Shown here in pieces: positions 5,270-11,686 of a DNA stretch of 11,686 nt; position 1 is the stretch's first letter, and each line of letters opens with the position of its first letter. The notes below the pieces were generated by a model. It was not told where the DNA came from. It did no database searches and saw only the letters and a list, made by a program, of their open reading frames with translations. Origin of the DNA: MHLP01 sp043736515 (GTDB taxonomy: Bacteria; Patescibacteriota; Minisyncoccia; Phycocordibacterales; UBA6899); assembly GCA_043736515.1 (NCBI GenBank), contig JAYTCK010000018.1, forward strand, positions 1 to 11,686. The letters run 5' to 3'. The position numbers and the translations under genes were made by a program.

Positions 5270-5962
5270 TTATTTCTTGCGGGCGATGGTCACGATGTTT
5301 TTTTCGCCGCTTTTTCTTTCAATAACTTCTGTACCCACAATAGTAAAACCATTTTGCGTGAGGAGCCCTTCGAGTTCACGAACGGTGAATGCGTGGAGAT
5401 ATCGTTGCTGTTTTTCGCGGCCGAACGTGAGCCACGCATCACCGACATCAAGCGGCGACAATTCAAAAATACTTTTAATCCCATTCAATAGAAACTTGAG
5501 AAAGTGTCGGGGCGACCACAAGTCCCACGCTGTGACAATGAGCATGCCGCCTGGGGCAAGTACTCGCGCAGCTTCAGCTACAAATTTTTTGCGGAAAGAA
5601 TTACTGGGTATGTGGTGAATGACCGCGAAGGAGTATGCGATATCAAATGCTCCGCCGGGGAAGGGAAGTGCGGTCGCGTCGCCTTCAATGAATACTCCAT
5701 CAAGATGCTTTCGGCGCGCTTCGCCCAGAAGCCCTTTTGAATTATCGAGGCCTGTGTATGTGGCTCCCCGTGCATAAAGTAGAGGAAAAAATCTCCCGTT
5801 TCCGCACCCGATATCGAGGGCACGCATTTTCGGAGTTGCGTGCTCAGCCAAAAAAGCCAACTCCTCCCAAAATTTTCCCCGTGAAGCAGAAAATTCCCCA
5901 GCCATTTTGTCGTAGGATTCCTTGCTTTTTTTGAGGATCTGCTCGGCTACTTCACTCTTCAT
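5270..5962 (-). CDS. Trm9/ALKBH8-like tRNA U34 carboxymethyl methyltransferase (predicted)
   Basis: This 230-aa SAM-dependent class I methyltransferase has motif I ALDIGCGNGR (48-57), the acidic D73 (GLDNS), D95 (EGDATALPF), AVIHHIP (113-119) and the post-core RVLAPGGMLIVTAW (133-146). Three features resemble Trm9/ALKBH8 rather than generic Methyltransf_11 enzymes: the N-terminal SYDKMAGEFSASRGKFW (16-32), the AVIHH block and the late RYLHAFTVRELEGLLTQNGF (187-206), which parallels the Trm9 RYYHLY..GEL segment. Eukaryotic Trm9 with Trm112 methylates cm5U34 to mcm5U34 in tRNA. Its start lies only 18 bp from that of elp3, which makes cm5U34, so the assignment is supported by similarity and by context. 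No Trm112-like gene is visible. A generic small-molecule methyltransferase is the alternative. Confidence 0.75.
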   Translation of the reverse strand: MKSEVAEQILKKSKESYDKMAGEFSASRGKFWEELAFLAEHATPKMRALDIGCGNGRFFPLLYARGATYTGLDNSKGLLGEARRKHLDGVFIEGDATALPFPGGAFDIAYSFAVIHHIPSNSFRKKFVAEAARVLAPGGMLIVTAWDLWSPRHFLKFLLNGIKSIFELSPLDVGDAWLTFGREKQQRYLHAFTVRELEGLLTQNGFTIVGTEVIERKSGEKNIVTIARKK

Positions 5963-5980
5963 AACTATTCTGTTAGTCTA
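5963..5980. promoter_or_regulatory. 18-bp divergent promoter gap
   Basis: Only 18 bp separate the two divergent ATGs. TATTCT (5966-5971, plus) is 9 nt before the elp3 ATG, and TAGACT (5980-5975, minus) is 12 nt before the methyltransferase ATG. Each -35 must lie inside the opposite coding region, and neither gene has room for a Shine-Dalgarno leader unless transcription starts further back. The two promoters overlap and are likely coregulated or mutually exclusive. Confidence 0.4.
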
Positions 5981-7657
5981 ATGAAACCAATGTTATTCGC
6001 AAATGTCAAAACTGAAGAGGACATTGAGAAGCTGAAGAAACGGATCGTAAAAGATCCGGTGTTTGCTCCGCGACTTCGTGCTGTTCAAGACAAAATGCAG
6101 TATCCCAAAGATGGGGTTCTTCATGGCGTGAACAAAACCATTACTATGCCGACCAAAGCAGAGATTCTTGCGCTTTACAAAGAACTTGTTGCTGAGGGTT
6201 TGGAAACTCAAGATTTCCAGGTTGAACTTGTGCTCCGCAAGTTGAAAACTAAATCAAACTCAGGTGTCGCTGTGGTGTCGCTCCTCACGAAACCATTCGC
6301 ATGTCCAGGACGGTGCACCTATTGTCCGACCGATGTCTCAATGCCAAAAAGCTATCTCGCAAAGGAGCCCGCGGCAGCACGTGCGCTGATGAACGACTTT
6401 GATCCCTACATGCAGATCATTAATCGTCTGAAGGCACTCGAAATGAACGGGCACCCTGTCGATAAAATTGAGATGATCGTGATAGGCGGAACTTGGAGCT
6501 TTTATCACCCCATCTATCAAGAAGAATTTTTGATAGGGTGTTATCGTGCATGTAACGATTACGGGACAGATCAGGATTCACGTGCTGAGCCGTACGAAGA
6601 TCGACTCAAATATCTCCTCAAGCTCCAAGATGAGAACGAACGTGCGAAGTGTCGCATGATCGGACTTTCTATTGAAACACGCCCGGACTACATTACTGAT
6701 TTTGAAATAGAACGCCTGCGCACTTTTGGAGTGACCAAGGTGGAGATCGGCGTCCAGCACCTCGATGATGATATTCTTAAACTCACCCAGCGCGACATGA
6801 AAGTGTCACGAGTGAAGACGGCAACCGAGAAACTTCGTAATGCGGGTTTCAAGATGGTGTACCACATGATGCCCAACCTTCCCGGGTCAAACCCTGAGCG
6901 CGATATTTCGATGTTTGCGGACCTGTTCTCAGGTGAAGATTTTCAGCCCGACATGCTCAAAATTTATCCCTGCATGGTACTGGAACACAGTGAGCTTTAT
7001 GAAACGTGGAAAGCAGGAGGCTTTCAGGCATACGATGATCCCACACTGATCGAAGTTATGAGGGGTGAGAAGAAACTTGTCCCGCCGTATGTCCGCATTT
7101 TGCGTGTGTATCGGGATATTCCCGCGTCTTATATTATGGCGGGGAGTACCGTATCGAATTTAAGGCAGGTGATGGACGATGACATGAAGGCGAACGGGTG
7201 GCAATGCCGCTGTATTCGTTGCCGCGAAGTTCGTGAAAGCGAAGTTGATGGCGATGACTTTGCGCTTCAGAATATTACCTATCGCACCACGAGTGGCACA
7301 GAAATGTTTCTCAGTTTTGAAAACACAGAAAAAAGACAGCTGGCATCATTTACACGCTTGCGTTTGCCGGACAACCATGGAGCGGATGCCGTGCTCCCTG
7401 TTTTAAAAGGGGCGGCGCTTATCCGCGAGCTCCACACGTATGGACGACACACAAAAGTGGGAGGAGGAGGGACACAAAGCCAGCACGTAGGATTTGGTCG
7501 CAGACTTTTGGGAGAGGCAGAGCGCATCGCAAAAGAGGGTGGATACGAAAAGATGGCCATTATCTCCGGTATCGGTGTCCGCGAATATTACCGCAAGCTC
7601 GGTTATTACCTCGAAGGTACGTATATGGTGAAGATGTTGACAGATTTAGAAAAATAG
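5981..7657 (+). CDS. elp3: Elp3: tRNA wobble uridine carboxymethyltransferase (radical SAM/GNAT)
   Basis: Elp3 uses SAM and acetyl-CoA to put a carboxymethyl group on C5 of U34 in tRNA. The 558-aa length is normal for single-subunit archaeal/bacterial Elp3. Residues 1-90 are the tRNA-contacting N-terminal region. The radical-SAM core has C108-PGR-C112-TY-C115, VIGGTW (167-172), GLSIETRPDY (228-237), LTQRDMKVSR (268-277) and MVYHMMPNLPG (292-302). Next comes a linker with cysteines C409, C411 and C414. The GNAT domain (about 430-555) ends with the CoA loop QHVGFGRRLL (501-510), the conserved ISGIGVREYYRKLGY (528-542) and YMVKM. The 4Fe-4S cysteines are spaced CX3CX2C, one residue tighter than the archaeal CX4CX2C I recall. 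The start has no Shine-Dalgarno and a -10-like box 9 nt upstream. Confidence 0.95.
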   Translation: MKPMLFANVKTEEDIEKLKKRIVKDPVFAPRLRAVQDKMQYPKDGVLHGVNKTITMPTKAEILALYKELVAEGLETQDFQVELVLRKLKTKSNSGVAVVSLLTKPFACPGRCTYCPTDVSMPKSYLAKEPAAARALMNDFDPYMQIINRLKALEMNGHPVDKIEMIVIGGTWSFYHPIYQEEFLIGCYRACNDYGTDQDSRAEPYEDRLKYLLKLQDENERAKCRMIGLSIETRPDYITDFEIERLRTFGVTKVEIGVQHLDDDILKLTQRDMKVSRVKTATEKLRNAGFKMVYHMMPNLPGSNPERDISMFADLFSGEDFQPDMLKIYPCMVLEHSELYETWKAGGFQAYDDPTLIEVMRGEKKLVPPYVRILRVYRDIPASYIMAGSTVSNLRQVMDDDMKANGWQCRCIRCREVRESEVDGDDFALQNITYRTTSGTEMFLSFENTEKRQLASFTRLRLPDNHGADAVLPVLKGAALIRELHTYGRHTKVGGGGTQSQHVGFGRRLLGEAERIAKEGGYEKMAIISGIGVREYYRKLGYYLEGTYMVKMLTDLEK

Positions 7658-7665
7658 TTGATAAT
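7637..7665 (+). promoter_or_regulatory. Strong promoter overlapping the 3' end of elp3
   Basis: A perfect TTGACA (7637-7642), 17-nt spacer and GATAAT (7660-7665, 5 of 6 consensus) lie across the elp3 stop codon. Transcription would start near 7672 and give a leader of about 35 nt for the Dabb gene. This gene can therefore be expressed independently of elp3. Confidence 0.65.
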
Positions 7666-7694
7666 TCAAAACGGAATTTTCACTCAACACTTCG

Positions 7695-7700
7695 AAGGAG
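7695..7700 (+). promoter_or_regulatory. Shine-Dalgarno sequence of the Dabb gene
   Basis: AAGGAG, the strongest ribosome binding site in the window, lies 6 nt before ATG 7707. It decides between three adjacent in-frame starts (GTG 7704, ATG 7707, ATG 7710): spacing is 3, 6 and 9 nt respectively, favouring 7707. Confidence 0.75.
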
Positions 7701-7706
7701 ATTGTG

Positions 7707-8093
7707 ATGATGTTTGGTTCAGGACGGGACGTGCTTTGGCACGTTGTACTCATTTCGTTTCACAGCAATGAGCCGGAAGCGGTGCGAGAAGAAGTCTACA
7801 AGCGATATCAAACCCTCGGCGAGGACTGTGGTGGGGAAAAGGCAGGGATCCTTCTTTTCAAGGTTGAGCACAATCTCGACTTGCGGAAGAATGTTCATCT
7901 TGTCGAGATCGCCGTTTTCCGCAGCAATGAGGATCTGCAACAGTTCCGTGCTCATCCCAAGCACCAAGAGATCACGGACATTTTGGCCACAATTGCAGAT
8001 TGGCAGGTTGGGGACATAGAGTTTACCTTGCCCACCCCTAAGCCGCCTCAGGTTAAAGACCTGGACTTAATGTACTTTGATCCCAGAAACTGA
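7707..8093 (+). CDS. Dabb (stress-responsive A/B barrel) domain protein
   Basis: The 128-aa product matches the dimeric alpha/beta-barrel Dabb fold: an N-terminal strand LWHVVLISFH (10-19), a helix EAVREEVYKRYQTLGED, strands ILLFKVEHNLDLRKNVHLVEIAVF (48-71), the segment LQQFRAHPKHQEITDIL (77-93) with the HPxH typical of the family, and the last strand IADWQVGDIEF (96-106). Family members include olivetolic acid cyclase-type cyclases and plant stress proteins, but most bacterial ones have no known reaction, so no substrate is proposed. A Pro-rich tail extends about 20 residues beyond the domain. It has its own promoter and a terminator, making it a monocistronic unit after elp3. A functional link to tRNA modification is not implied. 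Confidence 0.8.
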   Translation: MMFGSGRDVLWHVVLISFHSNEPEAVREEVYKRYQTLGEDCGGEKAGILLFKVEHNLDLRKNVHLVEIAVFRSNEDLQQFRAHPKHQEITDILATIADWQVGDIEFTLPTPKPPQVKDLDLMYFDPRN

Positions 8094-8108
8094 ACCGTGC
8101 TTCAATTG

Positions 8109-8139
8109 CCCCATACACTTGCGTATGGGGTATTTTTTT
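8109..8139 (+). terminator. Rho-independent terminator of the Dabb gene
   Basis: A perfect 8-bp stem, CCCCATAC (8109-8116) with GTATGGGG (8123-8130), encloses a 6-nt loop and is followed by TATTTTTTT. It lies 15 bp beyond the stop codon. Confidence 0.92.
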
Positions 8140-8143
8140 AAAG

Positions 8144-8172
8144 GTGACGAAATGGAGATTTGTGGGTATATT
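8144..8172 (+). promoter_or_regulatory. Promoter of the glycan cluster
   Basis: GTGACG (8144-8149), 17 nt, TATATT (8167-8172) lies just after the terminator. Transcription would begin near 8179 and leave a leader of about 15 nt without a Shine-Dalgarno sequence before ATG 8194. Confidence 0.45.
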
Positions 8173-8193
8173 TGTACTAATGAAAATCACATT

Positions 8194-9333
8194 ATGATTA
8201 GGAAACTTTTTGCCCATCGTTATGCCCGTATTCTCAAATTTCTCATTTCCGGAGGATCAGCGGCGACTGTAGATCTTGGCCTTCTTTATCTCCTCACCGA
8301 TGTGTTCCATGTGTGGTACCTTTTTTCGGCGGGACTTGCATTTATCGCAGCCTTTGCAGTAAGTTTTACTCTTCAAAAATTTTGGACATTCAGCAATCAC
8401 GATCTCGACCTGATTCACCGACAGCTTGGCATGTACCTCATGCTCGCAATTTTCGGGCTAGTCATCAACATGATTTCCATGTATTTTCTCGTTGATCATG
8501 CAGAGCTCCATTACCTCGCAGCGCAAATTATTATCACCGCGTTTATCGCCGTAGGAAACTTTTTTGCATACAAACATTTAATTTTTGTCGCAGCACCTTC
8601 TTCTTCCAAAGAAAACCTCCATTCTGAAACACCCTTCATACTTAGTTCGGTATCCTTCTTCTGCCCTGCTTATAACGATGCAGGAAATTTACCAGAACTT
8701 ATTCCTGGCGTTGTTGATTTTCTGACGAAAAACAGCAAGAAGTTTGAAATTACTATCATTGAGGATGGAAGTCCAGATAAAACCGCTATTGTTGCCGATG
8801 AGCTGGCGGCAAAATTTCCCAACATTCGCGTTGTGCATCATGAGAAGAATATGGGATATACCGCCACCCTCAAAGAGGGATTTGAAACCGCACAATATGA
8901 CTACGTGATGTATACCGATGGTGATAATCAATATGATGTAGCTGATGCAACCCCGTATCTTTCGTTGCTTGGTGAAGCAGATGTTATTGCGGGCTATGCA
9001 ATCAAAAAAGCAGTTTCACCGTATCGAAAACTTCAGTCCGGGATATACAACACTCTCATCAAAGTACTTTTTTTTGTTAACTACAGAGACATCAACTGCT
9101 CGGTCAAAATATTCAAAAGACACGTACTTGAGGCAATTGAAATTAAAAGCAGTCCGCGCGGAGCATTCATTGACGCAGAGCTCGTACTGAAAGCAAAAAA
9201 ACAAGGATTTGTTATTAAACAATTTCCGGTGGTTCATTATGAGCGCAAGAGCGGGATCGCTTCAGGGACGAAGCCGCCACTCATTTGGAGCACTTGGAAA
9301 GATATGATCAAATTGCGATTTGGTTTGCTCTAG
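8194..9333 (+). CDS. GtrA-like membrane domain fused to a GT2 glycosyltransferase
   Basis: The 379-aa product starts with a GtrA-type domain of about four membrane helices (13-132: KFLISGGSAATVDLGLLYLL, then WYLFSAGLAFIAAFAVSFTL, YLMLAIFGLVINMISMYFLV and AAQIIITAFIAVGNFFAYKH). It continues as a cytosolic GT2 domain of the polyprenyl-phosphate mannose/glucose synthase type, with FFCPAYNDAGNLPELI (155-170), IIEDGSPDKT (188-197) and DGD at 242-244 as the metal-binding DxD. Such enzymes charge undecaprenyl phosphate with a sugar, and GtrA domains are linked to moving lipid-linked sugars across the membrane. The product would supply the donor for the GT-C enzyme at the end of the cluster. I chose ATG 8194 because the frame upstream runs through the terminator and the end of the Dabb gene. 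The usual domain order is GT2 first. Confidence 0.88.
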   Translation: MIRKLFAHRYARILKFLISGGSAATVDLGLLYLLTDVFHVWYLFSAGLAFIAAFAVSFTLQKFWTFSNHDLDLIHRQLGMYLMLAIFGLVINMISMYFLVDHAELHYLAAQIIITAFIAVGNFFAYKHLIFVAAPSSSKENLHSETPFILSSVSFFCPAYNDAGNLPELIPGVVDFLTKNSKKFEITIIEDGSPDKTAIVADELAAKFPNIRVVHHEKNMGYTATLKEGFETAQYDYVMYTDGDNQYDVADATPYLSLLGEADVIAGYAIKKAVSPYRKLQSGIYNTLIKVLFFVNYRDINCSVKIFKRHVLEAIEIKSSPRGAFIDAELVLKAKKQGFVIKQFPVVHYERKSGIASGTKPPLIWSTWKDMIKLRFGLL

Positions 9334-9352
9334 CGCCATTTTAGGGTAGGAT
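9325..9352 (+). promoter_or_regulatory. Possible leaderless promoter of the RmlD-like gene
   Basis: TTGCTC (9325-9330) overlaps the end of the GtrA-GT2 gene; after 16 nt comes TAGGAT (9347-9352), then 6 nt to the ATG at 9359. The -35 is poor beyond TTG. Read-through from the upstream gene is equally possible. Confidence 0.35.
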
Positions 9353-9358
9353 ATCTTC

Positions 9359-10261
9359 ATGATCACACCAAAAAGCAGAGTACTCATAACAGGCTGCGGA
9401 GGCATGCTTGGTGAAGGCGTGTATAAGCAATTTGCTGATAAATGCACAGTGCTTGCAACGGATATTGACCTCAACGAAGACTGGCTCAAGCTCCTTGATG
9501 TTCGCAAAAAAAATGACGTCATTGCAACTATCGAGCAATTTCAACCCGACTATATTGTGCACCTTGCCGCACTTACGGATATGGAATACTGTGAGAAAAA
9601 TTTTGAGGATTCCTACCGCACCAATACCGAATCAGTCCTCTTTTTGGGACACCAGGCATTCAAGCGAGATATTCCTTTTCTGTATATTTCCACAGCGGGT
9701 ATCTTTGATGGAGAAAAGGATTTGTATAATGAGGATGACCAGCCAAACCCTTTAAGTATCTATGGCAAAAGTAAATTCTTTGGCGAACTCATCGCAAAAA
9801 GTTTTCCAAAATCTATCGTCATCCGAGCGGGGTGGATGATGGGTGGGGGTCCAAAGAAAGACAAGAAATTCATCAACAAGATCATTGCACAGCTCAAAGC
9901 AGGAAAAAAAGAACTTCATGTTGTTGACGACAAACTGGGGACGCCTTGCTACACATACGATCTAGCGAAGAGTATTTATTATCTTCTTGATACGGAGCAA
10001 TATGGAGTCTATCATGGGGCATGTGAGGGTGCTGCGTCGCGGTATGATGTTGCTGAGTATCTGCTGCAACTCTTAGTACTCAATGAAAAGGTAAAATTAA
10101 CTAAGGTTGCTTCGGATTATTTTAAGGTCGACTACCACGCCCCAAGACCATATTCGGAAAAACTTGTGAATAATAAATTAAAGGCGCTCAATCCCGATCT
10201 TACGCGCGATTGGAAAGTATGTCTCAAGGAGTATATTGAGCGTTTTGACTGGCAGGTATGA
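9359..10261 (+). CDS. RmlD-like NAD(P)-dependent sugar reductase
   Basis: This 300-aa short-chain dehydrogenase of the extended type resembles dTDP-4-dehydrorhamnose reductase, the last step of dTDP-L-rhamnose synthesis. It has GCGGMLG at 12-18 (GxxGxxG), D47 in the RmlD-like LLDVRKKNDV stretch, VHLAALTDME (67-76), STAGIFDG (111-118, catalytic Ser/Thr), YGKSK at 135-139 (Tyr135, Lys139) and HVVDDKLGTPCYTYDLAKSI (187-206), which parallels the RmlD V.DQ.G.PT...DLA segment. The C-terminal APRPYSEKLVNNKL (261-274) parallels the RmlD A.RP..S.L...K region. RmlA, B and C are not in the window, so another 4-keto sugar is possible. The gene overlaps the next by 4 bp and follows the GtrA-GT2 gene after 25 bp. 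Confidence 0.85.
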   Translation: MITPKSRVLITGCGGMLGEGVYKQFADKCTVLATDIDLNEDWLKLLDVRKKNDVIATIEQFQPDYIVHLAALTDMEYCEKNFEDSYRTNTESVLFLGHQAFKRDIPFLYISTAGIFDGEKDLYNEDDQPNPLSIYGKSKFFGELIAKSFPKSIVIRAGWMMGGGPKKDKKFINKIIAQLKAGKKELHVVDDKLGTPCYTYDLAKSIYYLLDTEQYGVYHGACEGAASRYDVAEYLLQLLVLNEKVKLTKVASDYFKVDYHAPRPYSEKLVNNKLKALNPDLTRDWKVCLKEYIERFDWQV

Positions 10262-11001
10262 ACACCGACTTTTACAAAACATATTTTATTGTTGAGAAAA
10301 AGCATTGGCTCATGCGAGTACGGCGGAAGATCATGCACGATCAGCTTAAGCGTTTTTTGGGGCCTCTTAATTCAAAGAAAATTCTTGATGTAGGCTCTGG
10401 TTCAGGAATGCTTGTTGGTGAATTACAAAAAGAGGGGGTTGGTGCGTATGGCATAGACAGCTCAACGGAAGCGATTGAGTTCGGCACCAAAGAAGGGATA
10501 CTCAACTTATCAGTCATGCCAAGTACAAATAAACTTCCTTTCACGGATAATTATTTTGACGGTGTGCTCGCGATGGATGTCTTGGAGCACCTGCGTGATG
10601 AGAGGGAAGTACTCACCGAAATTAAACGTGTAGTAAAAAAGGATGGCTATCTTTTTGTTACCGTTCCTGCCTACATGTTCCTATGGGGAAAACAAGATGA
10701 AGTGTCGCACCATTTTCGTCGCTACACCATGGGGCGCATTATTGAATTGTTCCGCGCCGATGGCAATTTTGAGATCGTGAAGCGCAGTTATTTCAACACC
10801 TTTTTGTTTCCTCTGGTTTACCTTGTCCGCACAGTCTCGTGGATTTTCAACCGCGCGGCGAGGGGATCTGATTTTGAATTGAACAATGGGCTTATCAACT
10901 CGATTTGTTACTTTATTTTTAATTGTGAGCGACACCTGCTTAAGCACCTCAATTTTCCCTTTGGCGTCTCCATATTACTTGTCCTTAAAAAGAATAACTA
11001 A
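10258..11001 (+). CDS. Class I SAM-dependent methyltransferase of a glycan cluster
   Basis: The 247-aa product has motif I ILDVGSGSG (42-50), acidic D67 (YGIDSS), VMPSTNKLPF (87-96), the AMDVLEHL motif (105-112) and VVKKDGYLFVTVPAY (125-139). It then carries the HHFRRYTMGRIIELF stretch (151-165), followed by a hydrophobic segment FNTFLFPLVYLVRTVSWIF (179-197) that probably lies against the membrane. The domain arrangement is common in methyltransferases beside glycosyltransferases, which methylate sugars or polyprenyl-linked intermediates; the substrate is not readable. ATG 10258 overlaps the TGA of the RmlD-like gene as ATGA, so translation is probably coupled. The GT-C gene begins 4 nt after its stop. 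Confidence 0.82.
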   Translation: MNTDFYKTYFIVEKKHWLMRVRRKIMHDQLKRFLGPLNSKKILDVGSGSGMLVGELQKEGVGAYGIDSSTEAIEFGTKEGILNLSVMPSTNKLPFTDNYFDGVLAMDVLEHLRDEREVLTEIKRVVKKDGYLFVTVPAYMFLWGKQDEVSHHFRRYTMGRIIELFRADGNFEIVKRSYFNTFLFPLVYLVRTVSWIFNRAARGSDFELNNGLINSICYFIFNCERHLLKHLNFPFGVSILLVLKKNN

Positions 11002-11005
11002 TTTT

Positions 11006-11686
11006 ATGCTACAAACAATTATTGAATTTGCACGGACTCATGAGAAAACACTTGTTGTGTTTTTTGTGCTATTTTTTATTTTTTTACGTATTCCCAGCGT
11101 CGATCGACCACTTCATCAAGATGAGTATAAATGGCCAATGATGACAAGTCCTACGTATGTAGGTGAGATCTCAGTGCCCCATCCGCCACTTTCCGAATTT
11201 ATCTATAGAACGGCCGGACACATTGTTGGCTATACGGTAAATTTTCGATATGTTCCGCTATTTTTTGGAACGCTCAATCTTATGCTGCTCTACATACTCA
11301 TGCGTCACCTCTACGGCAAGCGTGAGGCTGTACTCGCCGCCCTCCTGTGGAGCCTGGCTTATTTTTCCATCCTTGCCTCACTTATGGTGGATACCGATGG
11401 AGAGATTTTGCCGTTCTTTTTTCTCCTCGCACTTATTGGTTATGAAAAAGCAAAACGATCTATAGGTGTAGTCCGAGGACGATGGACCGCACTCCTCATC
11501 GGCGCTTGTATACTTGGTATGCTTGTGAAACTTTCATTTATACTTGCGATTGGAGCGATCGTTTCCGATTTTCTGTGGTCACAGCGACAGCGTATAACAA
11601 AAATCGACATAATGCGCTACGCAGGATATGCGCTTTCTGCGGGAGCTTTACTTGTGGTGTTACTCTTAGCTGCGCCCTATATTTTC
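11006..11686 (+). CDS. GT-C (GT39-like) membrane glycosyltransferase, 3' end outside the window
   Basis: The frame from ATG 11006 (MLQTIIEFARTHEK) stays open for 227 codons to the window end. The first membrane helix is at about 14-29 (KTLVVFFVLFFIFLRI), followed by an outside loop with HQDE (D39, E40), the position of the catalytic acidic residue in PMT/ArnT-type GT-C enzymes, and VPHPPLSEF (58-66), the HPP segment of that superfamily. More helices follow (82-100, 107-126, 134-146, 162-190, 208-225). LMVDTDGEILPFFFLLAL (127-144) matches the next conserved GT39 region. These enzymes use polyprenyl-phosphate sugars on the outer face of the membrane, so the GtrA-GT2 product is a plausible donor source. 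Spacing to the previous gene is 4 nt. Confidence 0.85.
   Translation, partial: MLQTIIEFARTHEKTLVVFFVLFFIFLRIPSVDRPLHQDEYKWPMMTSPTYVGEISVPHPPLSEFIYRTAGHIVGYTVNFRYVPLFFGTLNLMLLYILMRHLYGKREAVLAALLWSLAYFSILASLMVDTDGEILPFFFLLALIGYEKAKRSIGVVRGRWTALLIGACILGMLVKLSFILAIGAIVSDFLWSQRQRITKIDIMRYAGYALSAGALLVVLLLAAPYIF

Noticed and set aside
5970..5982. TGTTAGTCTAATG near the elp3 start as a degenerate half-site of the TGTTAGATGTAAC palindrome
   Set aside because: Only TGTTAG plus a few bases match and the match is asymmetric; in an AT-rich 18-bp gap this is expected by chance.
8077..8193. Upstream extension of the GtrA-GT2 protein
   Set aside because: This stretch overlaps the end of the Dabb gene and crosses its terminator; the GtrA domain begins just after ATG 8194.

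Overview
The window reads as a piece of a Candidate Phyla Radiation (Patescibacteria, probably Parcubacteria-like) genome. This is inferred from gene content, with no phylogenetic marker present: a stand-alone bacterial Elp3, a PaaX/Cas2-like small protein of a type I associate with these genomes, short or streamlined versions of sugar enzymes, GtrA/GT2 and GT-C glycan genes, and many genes whose only visible initiation signal is a -10-like box 4 to 9 nt before the ATG. TGA ends several genes normally, so the UGA-to-Gly code of Gracilibacteria/Absconditabacteria does not apply.

Layout. At the left edge a minus-strand gene begins (probably transposase-like) and runs off the window, with a hairpin over its putative promoter. 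Next come two plus-strand genes, 296-1174 and 1245-2171, which are diverged tandem paralogs of a GT-A-like glycosyltransferase fold. A short UDP-glucose/GDP-mannose dehydrogenase family protein with a Cys/His-rich tail follows (2262-3197). A 196-bp nested inverted-repeat region (3204-3399) runs into the start of a GT4 glycosyltransferase (3399-4490).

The centre is the most unusual part. A PaaX/Cas2-like gene (5183-4593, minus) is bracketed by two identical 40-bp perfect palindromes. Behind it, on the same strand, is a Trm9/ALKBH8-like methyltransferase (5962-5270). Only 18 bp away and divergent from that is elp3 (5981-7657). Elp3 and Trm9 are the successive enzymes that build cm5U and then mcm5U at tRNA wobble U34 in eukaryotes, so this pair looks like a candidate minimal bacterial mcm5U34 module. 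A Dabb-domain protein follows elp3 with its own strong promoter and a classical terminator.

The right end (8194-11686) is a tightly packed plus-strand envelope-glycan cluster: a GtrA-GT2 fusion, an RmlD-like reductase, a class I methyltransferase overlapping it by 4 bp, and the first 227 codons of a GT-C (GT39-like) membrane glycosyltransferase cut by the window end. I found no tRNA, rRNA or CRISPR array.
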